Assembly: GCA_046233135.1 (NCBI GenBank)
Contig: JBJXHN010000003.1
Location: 857,038-921,037, forward strand
Length of the DNA: 64,000 nt
Direction of reading: 5' to 3'
Origin: JBJXHN01 sp046233135
GTDB taxonomy: Bacteria > Pseudomonadota > Alphaproteobacteria > Rhodospirillales > Rhodospirillaceae
A program made the position numbers and the translations under genes. This document shows, piece after piece, positions 19,793-26,179 of this stretch. Each line of letters opens with the position of its first letter. Within the stretch, counting starts at the first letter, position 1. The notes below the pieces were generated by a model. The model searched no databases. It had not been told where the DNA came from and was given only the letters and a program-made list of their open reading frames with translations.

Positions 19793-19833
19793 GTCTCGGA
19801 TCCATTCTGGGAATAAAGGAAGGGCGGAAAGGA

Positions 19834-20523
19834 TCACGCCGTCGACGCGTTCTTCTGGAATACCAGCGTCGGCATCTGATTCTGCGGCGTATTGGCGCCA
19901 TTGTTGCCCGAGGCGCCCGGTGCCCCACCGGAACCGCCGGAAGCACCGCCTATCCCTCCCGTTCCACCGATACCGAAGGTGGAGGTGTCGAAGGTGTAGT
20001 TCAGGTCATTTTCCACCGTCTTGTACAGCACCACGATGGCCACACCCTGTGCGGCCCCCGGACCGCCGTCGCCACCGCGTCCACCGGTACCACCATTGCC
20101 TTTCTGGCCCGCCGGCATGGTCGAGCCGTAGGTGCTCGTGCAGCATGAAACCACAGAGGTGCCAGCACCACCGTCCCCCCCCTCACCGCCGTCTCCGCCT
20201 TTACCACCGGTGCCACCATTGCCGCCGGTCACCTGGACCAGGAAATTGCCGCTGATGGTATCGACGACGAAGTGGCTGTAGGTGGGGCTGTTTCCCTGCC
20301 CGCCGGTTATGCCGGGCTGGCCTTCCGTGCCGGTGCCCCCCTTGCCGCCCGGTGTGGGAGCGGTAGCACAATCACTGCTTTGCTTGCCGGTTCCGCATAC
20401 CCCGCTGGTGGCCGCCGTACCCTGACCGCCCTTGCTGCCTGCCTGGCCATCGGCACCCGTGCCGCCGTTACCCGACTTCACCAGGACGTCGGGTGTGGGT
20501 CCGCTATCGTTCTGATCTGCCAT
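19834..20523 (-). CDS. Glycine-rich, Cys-containing protein, 229 aa (P8)
   Basis: After a short polar N-terminus (MADQNDSGPTPDVLVK) the chain is glycine-rich. One GG-X-GG stretch carries two Cys (VCGTGKQSSDC). The shared module follows: FVVDTISGNFLVQVTGG, a long GG-X-GG run broken by SCCTST, AIVVLYKTVENDLNYTF, and a closing glycine run. The strand pair flanking the glycine run is the same as in the three neighbouring glycine-rich genes. The ATG follows GGGGCG. The gene starts 12 bases after the stop of the preceding gene. No signal peptide or membrane span is visible. A repetitive structural protein is likely; no enzymatic motif is present. Confidence 0.82.
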   Translation of the reverse strand: MADQNDSGPTPDVLVKSGNGGTGADGQAGSKGGQGTAATSGVCGTGKQSSDCATAPTPGGKGGTGTEGQPGITGGQGNSPTYSHFVVDTISGNFLVQVTGGNGGTGGKGGDGGEGGDGGAGTSVVSCCTSTYGSTMPAGQKGNGGTGGRGGDGGPGAAQGVAIVVLYKTVENDLNYTFDTSTFGIGGTGGIGGASGGSGGAPGASGNNGANTPQNQMPTLVFQKNASTA

Positions 20524-20535
20524 CGTCCGCGCCCC

Positions 20536-21195
20536 TTAGTTGGAGATGATCTTGGCGGCCTGGATCGTGACCGGGATCAGCACCTGGATCTGACCACCGG
20601 GTTCGATGGTCAGGGTACCGAATACGGCCATGGCGCCGATGCCGGGCTCATCGTGCACGTAGGGGCTGTCTTCGCCGATGATCAACGGGTTGGCTGGAGA
20701 GATCGTAATGTCCAGAGCGGTCGCGACAAGGCCCTGGGTCGGGAAGCGCAGCGCGTTGATGACCGGCTCGTAGTCCTTCACCTTCGCGCTGTTGCCGCGC
20801 ATGTAGGCGTGCATGGCCTGGTCGATCAGCTTGTGATCATCGGGATGGATCAGGCTTTCCAGGGCGCAGTTGTCACTGCGCGAGCGTTCAATGGCCTTGG
20901 CGAAATCGGTGCGGGGCGTGCCCTTGGGGTAGTGCACCATGCGATCCGCATTGGGGCTGTTCTCGAAGTGGGAGTCGGGCACCCCGGCAATCTGCTTCAG
21001 GTGCTGGATGGACTCAACCTTTACGAGCTTAGAACCCACATTGTCGCGCGACGGGTCGAACGACATGATCATCGGCCCTTTGTGGGACTGCGGCCCCAGG
21101 GACTTGCCCTCCATATCGGCCACGGTGTGACCGACGCTTGCCAGCGCCTTTTCAATCAAAGATTTCTGGCTTTCAGAATAGTTCGCAAGGCTCAC
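20536..21195 (-). CDS. Uncharacterised 219-aa protein, first gene of the DUF6603 operon (P9)
   Basis: The start is a GTG at 21195 with a strong GAGGGGGC site. Residues 1-140 are polar and largely helical. The C-terminus has LDITISPANPLIIGED and then GTLTIEPGGQIQVLIPVTI, matching the TLEPGA strand of the 361-aa and 850-aa proteins but without a glycine-rich tail. Because it is the shortest carrier of this strand and the first gene read, it may define the minimal fold of the group. No signal peptide is visible. Its promoter must lie in the 410-base region to the right. The family is not recognised. Confidence 0.82.
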   Translation of the reverse strand: MSLANYSESQKSLIEKALASVGHTVADMEGKSLGPQSHKGPMIMSFDPSRDNVGSKLVKVESIQHLKQIAGVPDSHFENSPNADRMVHYPKGTPRTDFAKAIERSRSDNCALESLIHPDDHKLIDQAMHAYMRGNSAKVKDYEPVINALRFPTQGLVATALDITISPANPLIIGEDSPYVHDEPGIGAMAVFGTLTIEPGGQIQVLIPVTIQAAKIISN

Positions 21196-21289
21196 GAGCG
21201 CCCCCTCTGTTGGGTGTTTCGGTTCGACTAGACCTAATCCGGAAGATACTTTCAGGTACAGCGGGCATACAGCCTATCGACTTAAGAAC

Positions 21290-21303
21290 GACGCAGTTGC
21301 GTC
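21290..21303. promoter_or_regulatory. Inverted repeat GACGCA-GT-TGCGTC, candidate operator
   Basis: A 6-base-arm palindrome sits 95 bases upstream of the first gene of the DUF6603 operon, in the 410-base gap between divergent genes. It could be bound by a dimeric regulator or form a small hairpin in the 5' leader. I cannot point to a convincing -35/-10 pair for the minus-strand operon. Confidence 0.35.
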
Positions 21304-21422
21304 CGAGAATTTTCCCGTCGATCATGAACCCGTTTAACGAGCATAAGACTGACACGGCAGTTTTATGGCTGTCAAGTTCGTGCTAGAGGTAATATAGTGA
21401 ATATCAGAAACTTTTTACGAAA

Positions 21423-21578
21423 GCTGCGCGGTTCAGTCGGCTTCGATGCAACCCGTCAGCATTTTTATCTATCTTTAATTGTTTTGTAATTGCTTAAAAT
21501 GTTTTCTCAGGCTGATTCTCGGCGAAGGGAAGGCCTGAGGATACGCCACTGACGCCTCCAAAGAGGGGGGCTTTTTTT
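21423..21578 (+). ncRNA. Structured leader or small RNA ending in an intrinsic terminator
   Basis: This AT-rich stretch upstream of the hydroxylase gene can fold into three elements. Hairpin A (21423-21460) pairs GCTG/CAGC and GGTT/AACC around an internal loop. Hairpin B (21506-21539) pairs CTCAGGC with GCCTGAG. The terminator follows at 21554-21578. GGCG at 21521-21524 could instead pair with CGCC at 21544-21547 or 21553-21556, so an alternative fold that disrupts the terminator is conceivable. A TAATAT at about 21390 could be part of a promoter. No plus-strand gene precedes it, so this is either an attenuator of the downstream gene or a separate small RNA. Confidence 0.4.
21554..21578 (+). 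terminator. Intrinsic terminator upstream of the hydroxylase gene
   Basis: GCCTCC, a 6-base loop and GGGGGC (one G-U pair) form a stem followed directly by seven T. This is a good rho-independent terminator on the plus strand, only 28 bases before the start of the next plus-strand gene. Confidence 0.6.
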
Positions 21579-21605
21579 CATTGTTTCCAATAGGATGGTT
21601 CTATC

Positions 21606-22382
21606 ATGACGGTATTGAGCAAGACGGATCCGAAGGGTCTGCTCCCCACCCTGCGACGGTTGCGCCGCAATACGTCGTTCTATAAGCAATCCGAGTTATT
21701 CAATCCGATTTTCGACCTGTACACAGGTGGTCCGAATCGGCCGGTCTTCCACGACATCGACCGGGAGATCCCGGAATTGCGGCGAATCGACGCTGCTTTT
21801 GACATCATCCACGCGGAATTCGCGAATGTCCTCGCGGCATACGAGCGGTTGCCGCCCTATCACGCCATTGATACGGACGTGATCCATTCGTCGGGGCGGA
21901 TCCAGCGCGACAAGCGGTGGAGCGTTTTCATGCTCACCTGCTTCGGGAAAACGCCGAAGGCGGCGCAGGCCTTGGCACCGCGCACCCTGGAGCTGGTCCG
22001 TCAGGTGCCGGGTATTTATCAGGCGATGTTTTCCATTCTGGAGCCGGGCAAGAGCGTCCGCGCCCATACGGGTCCCAGTCGCTCGTACCTGCGCTACCAC
22101 CTCGCGCTGCGGGTGCCGACGGTCCGCCCCCCCTGTATCCGCGTCAAGGACCAGACCTACACCTGGAAGGAGCGGGAGAGCGTTCTGTTCGACGATTCCT
22201 GGGATCACGAGGTGATCAACGACAGCCCGGAACTGCGGGCGATCCTGATGATCGACCTGGCCCGTCCGATGCCCGCCCCTCTGAGGCTGATCGCCCGGTT
22301 CATGGCGGCGATGGCCTCACTCCACTATGCGCCCCGTGTCGTGGGATCCATGGACAATCTGGTTCAGCCGCCCCAGGCGTAG
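21606..22382 (+). CDS. Aspartyl/asparaginyl beta-hydroxylase-like dioxygenase, 258 aa
   Basis: This is a 2-oxoglutarate/Fe(II)-type enzyme of the AspH/LpxO family, which hydroxylates Asp/Asn side chains or fatty acyl chains. The region SILEPGKSVRAHTGPS with SYLRYHLALRVP (about residues 150-175) and FDDSWDHEVIND (about 197-208) matches the family: an iron His early, a conserved Arg/His-rich strand and a second iron His in the DHEV motif. Bacterial AspH-type proteins usually retain only two His metal ligands. The length is normal. No N-terminal membrane span is seen, unlike LpxO. AGGA lies 10 bases before the ATG. It is monocistronic and faces the export operon tail-to-tail. A RiPP Asp residue or an operon protein could be the substrate; this is unproven. 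Confidence 0.8.
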   Translation: MTVLSKTDPKGLLPTLRRLRRNTSFYKQSELFNPIFDLYTGGPNRPVFHDIDREIPELRRIDAAFDIIHAEFANVLAAYERLPPYHAIDTDVIHSSGRIQRDKRWSVFMLTCFGKTPKAAQALAPRTLELVRQVPGIYQAMFSILEPGKSVRAHTGPSRSYLRYHLALRVPTVRPPCIRVKDQTYTWKERESVLFDDSWDHEVINDSPELRAILMIDLARPMPAPLRLIARFMAAMASLHYAPRVVGSMDNLVQPPQA

Positions 22383-22535
22383 GGTAGGCGTGAGCTGATC
22401 TCGCTCCGGTTCAGTGGACATCCCAGAGGAGCCGGGAGAAGTGGCCCCGTTTGACTGGACAGTTTGGCGACTTGTTTAAGCTGGTCCCGGTTTGATGCTC
22501 ATGCCGCACCCGGACCACAGCGGCTCCCCCGGCCT

Positions 22536-23072
22536 TTATCCTTTCGCCAGCCGGCGGATCATGCGGTTGAAGCTCTCCCCGGCCAGGGACACGGTATCAA
22601 GCACATTCAAGTCCAGTTCGTCTTCCGCCACTTTCCCGTCGTCCAGATGCACTTTGTTGCCTGAAGAGCGCTGGGCGTTGGACTGACGCAGACGGTCGGA
22701 CAGGAAGATGGCCAGCGCCCGGTAAAAACGGCTGGCGAACTCCGTGTTCTCCCGCAGTTCCTCCCGCATCTCCTCCTTGTCCAGGGCCAGCACCAGAGCG
22801 GGACCTTTGGCGGCGACCGTTGCCGACGGGAGATGGGAATCCACAAAGGACATTTCGCCGACGACCTCGCCCACGTCGCGGTCACCGACAAACCCCAGAC
22901 CGTCCACATGGATGGACAGACGGCCCTCCAGCAGGATGTACAGGGCATTGGTCGGTTCGCCCTCGGCAATCAGGATCTCTCCGTCCGTCACCCGGACGCG
23001 GCGCCCGTGACGGATCATCCAATCGAGGTCCTGGTCGTTCAGCTGTCCCAGAATATACAGAACCTTGCGCAT
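22536..23072 (-). CDS. Cyclic-nucleotide-binding-fold protein, last gene of the NHLP export operon
   Basis: Residues 25-125 form a Crp-type cNMP fold: GEILIAEGEPTNALYILLEGRLSI, then GEVVGEMSFVDS. The phosphate cassette reads LPSATV where cAMP-binding members have an Arg (R-S/T-A), so the phosphate-holding Arg is missing and nucleotide binding is doubtful. There is no DNA-binding helix-turn-helix. The C-terminus is polar and helical. The ATG follows GGGGGAGC. The gene begins 17 bases after the permease-ATPase gene. Proteins of this kind commonly accompany NHLP exporters, where their role is unknown; a regulatory or scaffolding part in export is the likely reading. Confidence 0.8.
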   Translation of the reverse strand: MRKVLYILGQLNDQDLDWMIRHGRRVRVTDGEILIAEGEPTNALYILLEGRLSIHVDGLGFVGDRDVGEVVGEMSFVDSHLPSATVAAKGPALVLALDKEEMREELRENTEFASRFYRALAIFLSDRLRQSNAQRSSGNKVHLDDGKVAEDELDLNVLDTVSLAGESFNRMIRRLAKG

Positions 23073-23089
23073 TTCCCCCCTGCTCCCCC

Positions 23090-26000
23090 TTACATCAATT
23101 GGCGTCGTGCGAGGGCCTGGAAGGGGCCGTCGCTGATCATCAAAGTTTCGTAGGGACCGCTTTCGACGATCCGCCCCCCGTCGATAACGACGATACGGTC
23201 GGCCTTTATGATCGTGCTGAGGCGATGGGCGATGACGATCCGGGTGCAGTGGAGGCGTTCCAGGCTGGTGGTCACCACCTCCTGGGTCCGGTTGTCCAGG
23301 GCCGAGGTCGCCTCGTCCAGGATCACCAGGCGAGGCCGGCCGACCAGAGCGCGCGCCAGCAGCAGACGCTGGCGCTGCCCTCCCGACAGGGTCTGGGCAC
23401 CTTCCACCAGAACCGTATGCATCCCCATGGGCATCGCTTCGATGTCCCCGGCCAGCCCGGCCATGCGCGCCGCCGTCCAGGCATCTTCCAGGCTCGCCCC
23501 GCTGGTGCCGATGATGTTTTCGGCAATGGACCCCTGGTTGACCCGGCCGTCCTGCAGCACCACCCCCACCTGGGCGCGCAAGGCGGTCAGATCCATCTGG
23601 TCCAGGGGCAGCCCGCCATGGAAGACCGTGCCGGTTTCCGGCGTCTCAAAGCCCATCAGCAGCCGCACCACCGTGGACTTCCCCCCGCCCGAGGGACCGA
23701 CCAGGGCGACGAAGCTGCCGCTTTCGATGTCCAGGCTCAGGTCGTCGATCACCGGCGCCGATCCGGCTTCGTACCGGAAGGTCACATGGTTCAGGCTGAC
23801 CGCCCCGGACAGCGGACCAGGATTGATGCCGCCCCGGCCGCTTTCCGGCCCGGCCTCCAGGATCGGCCTGAGGCGGTCGAGATAGGGACCGATTTCGACC
23901 AGTTCCGGCAGGAATCTGGCCAGCAGAAGCAGCCCCGCCATGGCCTGACCGAACGCCGCGTTGAAGGCCATGAAGTCCCCGGCGGTGAACAGGTTCAGCG
24001 GGCCGTCCGTGTCCGCAAGGTCCAGGACAGGCAGCAACCCCTGAACCTGGACCTCCCACTCCCTGTCATCCATCAGCATGGACAGCCCCACGAACAACGC
24101 CCCGGTGCAGATGATGGGGATGATCGCGGTCAGGGTTTCCCCCAGATTGGCCCAGCGCTGAGCCCGCTTCAGGCACGCCTTCTGGCGGATCACCTGGGCA
24201 AACCAGCGGGCAAAGGCCCGGTCCTCAGCCCCCGCCACCCGCAATTTGCCGATGGCGGACAGCATCTGCACGGTCAGGCCATCGATCCTTCCCTGCCACC
24301 GCGCCATGTCCGAACGCGCCTTGCGCTGGGCCAGCGTGACCGCTCCCAGCCAGACACAGGACAGCCCGAGGGCAACACAGGCGATCAGCGCAAGCTTCCA
24401 GTCATAGACGAACAGCAGCCCCAGACTGACCATGGAGAAGATCCCCTGGACCGAGGCCTGCAACGTATTGCCCGTGAGGATCCGGCGAATGTGCTGGAAC
24501 CCCAGGCAGCGGTCGGCCAGATCGCCGACGGTGTAGCCGCGGAAAAACCGGGTGGGTAGCAGCAACAGGCGCTGGAACAGGGCCGCCTGCCCCACCCGGT
24601 CGATGGTGCCTTCCAGCCGCACCAGCCCGATCGCCTGAACCGCCCGGAAGGCCCCGGCCCCCAGGGCAATCCCCACCAGGGCAACGGCCGCTTCGGCCAC
24701 CCGGTGTGTCTCGGCCCGGGGAATGACGTCGTCGATCAGAAAGCCGGTGACCACTGGGGTCACCAGGGCCAGCAGGGCCGCTCCCAGCCCCATCACCAGC
24801 ACCCGCAGCAAATCCCACCTGGCCGCCTTAACCGCCATACCCAGCAGATCGCGCATCCGCCGCCCGCTTTCCGGAAGCGGCACGTACAGAGAAAAGGCAT
24901 CTCCCGACAGGGTCTCCGCCAGGGTTTCGTCGATCACCCCGCCGTCCTCTCCGCCGGGGCGGATCAGGCGATAGGCGGACGGGTCCTGGGGCAGAAGGGC
25001 AACGGGGTCCCGGTTCTCTCCCTCGAAGGCGATCAGGGGACCGGACTCGCTCCACCACCAGGCCCCCCGCAGCAACACACAGCGGGCACGCATCCCCGCC
25101 GCCCGGGCCAGGGCGTGGATCTGGTCTTCAAGAACGGGCCGGACACTCCGTCCCTGATGCAGCTCTCCGCCCAGCCAGCCCTGAGCAGCGGCCACCCGCA
25201 GGAAAATATCCTCCAGGGGCGGACAGACCGTTTCCGGCCCCGAAGCCGCTTCGGTCCGACGACCGGACAGAAGGTCCGTCGCGCGGGCCAGGGTAGCCTC
25301 CCAGATCCGCTGGTCCCGGTCCTGGCGTTCGATCAGCCGGACACGGTCCCGGGTTTCCCTGCCGACCACCCAGGCTCCCAGCCGCTCCGCTGCCAAACCG
25401 TGCAGATGGGCCAGGGCCGGCATCAGCCGCCCCTGGCGCGCCAGATCCGCCGTGGTCGCCACAACGATCTCGCCCGTACCATCGGCGATGACCGACAGGC
25501 CGGCGGTCAGGGGCAGAAGAACCTCGTCCTCCAACTGGACATCGAAATCCTCGCGCGCGCGCCAGCGCATGTGACCGGTCTGCCGTTCAGCCCAAAGAAC
25601 GCTGTGGGAGGCACCGAAAACCGTCTCCCGCGCTCGCAGCCGCACCGCCCCGGCGTTGCCGGCAACGGCCGCCGGCCAGGGATTGGGTTCGTCGAACAGA
25701 GCCGCGCTCAGGGCGCACACCCATTGACCCACTGCCGCGATCCACGGACCGGACGGATCGGCGAGCAGACTGTCCAGCGCGGTTTCGTAGACCAGGGCAT
25801 TCAGGTCCCCGGACAGGACCAGCCTCGCTCCGCCGCTGTCCGTCAAGGCCGGCACCCCCAGGATCACCTCTCCTTGCCCGGCCCGGAACAGCGGGTGGCG
25901 GTGTCCGTCCTGGGCGCCAACCGTCCGCCGCACGCCAAACAGATCCACCGTCCCGCGCAACACGATCCAGGCCCGGCCCGGCTCCGTTCCTTCAATGGGG

Positions 26001-26179
26001 GAGTTGGCCATACAGGCCACCACCTCCCCGACCGGCGGCAGCGCTGGCAAGACGGCATCCGGCAAGACGGCAACCGCCGGACCCGTCTCGGAACGGGCCT
26101 GAGAGTCAGGCACCGGGGCCAGCCCCTCGCTGCCCGGCCGCCGCCCATAAGTTCCGTGGAGGCGGTCCATCCCGGTCAT
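23090..26179 (-). CDS. NHLP-type export ABC transporter, permease/ATPase subunit, 1029 aa
   Basis: This is the half-transporter without peptidase from the NHLP (nitrile-hydratase-leader-peptide) bacteriocin export system. The first 400 residues form the characteristic soluble domain, followed by about six transmembrane helices (about 430-720). An ABC ATPase follows, with Walker A GPSGGGKST (about 828), signature LSGGQRQR (about 933), Walker B LVILDEATSALD and switch His in IAHRLST. All catalytic elements are intact. The ATG at 26179 overlaps the previous stop (ATGA), so it is co-translated with the peptidase subunit, with which it should form a heterodimer. Gene order and lengths match known NHLP clusters. 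Confidence 0.92.
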   Translation of the reverse strand: MTGMDRLHGTYGRRPGSEGLAPVPDSQARSETGPAVAVLPDAVLPALPPVGEVVACMANSPIEGTEPGRAWIVLRGTVDLFGVRRTVGAQDGHRHPLFRAGQGEVILGVPALTDSGGARLVLSGDLNALVYETALDSLLADPSGPWIAAVGQWVCALSAALFDEPNPWPAAVAGNAGAVRLRARETVFGASHSVLWAERQTGHMRWRAREDFDVQLEDEVLLPLTAGLSVIADGTGEIVVATTADLARQGRLMPALAHLHGLAAERLGAWVVGRETRDRVRLIERQDRDQRIWEATLARATDLLSGRRTEAASGPETVCPPLEDIFLRVAAAQGWLGGELHQGRSVRPVLEDQIHALARAAGMRARCVLLRGAWWWSESGPLIAFEGENRDPVALLPQDPSAYRLIRPGGEDGGVIDETLAETLSGDAFSLYVPLPESGRRMRDLLGMAVKAARWDLLRVLVMGLGAALLALVTPVVTGFLIDDVIPRAETHRVAEAAVALVGIALGAGAFRAVQAIGLVRLEGTIDRVGQAALFQRLLLLPTRFFRGYTVGDLADRCLGFQHIRRILTGNTLQASVQGIFSMVSLGLLFVYDWKLALIACVALGLSCVWLGAVTLAQRKARSDMARWQGRIDGLTVQMLSAIGKLRVAGAEDRAFARWFAQVIRQKACLKRAQRWANLGETLTAIIPIICTGALFVGLSMLMDDREWEVQVQGLLPVLDLADTDGPLNLFTAGDFMAFNAAFGQAMAGLLLLARFLPELVEIGPYLDRLRPILEAGPESGRGGINPGPLSGAVSLNHVTFRYEAGSAPVIDDLSLDIESGSFVALVGPSGGGKSTVVRLLMGFETPETGTVFHGGLPLDQMDLTALRAQVGVVLQDGRVNQGSIAENIIGTSGASLEDAWTAARMAGLAGDIEAMPMGMHTVLVEGAQTLSGGQRQRLLLARALVGRPRLVILDEATSALDNRTQEVVTTSLERLHCTRIVIAHRLSTIIKADRIVVIDGGRIVESGPYETLMISDGPFQALARRQLM

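Noticed and set aside
15185..20523. Repetitive glycine-codon stretches that could be taken for CRISPR or satellite repeats
   Set aside because: The periodicity is 3 or 9 bases and follows Gly codons in long open frames; there are no spaced direct repeats of 20-40 bases.
1..21195. Phage tail, contractile injection or RTX adhesin locus
   Set aside because: I see no tail sheath, tube, baseplate, lysozyme, AAA ATPase or GGxGxDxxx RTX repeats. The order and families do not fit.
22383..22535. Possible insertion-sequence scar between the hydroxylase and cNMP genes
   Set aside because: Strings such as GTTTGACTGGACAGTTTGGCG looked like insertion-sequence ends, but no inverted partner, target repeat or transposase fragment is present.
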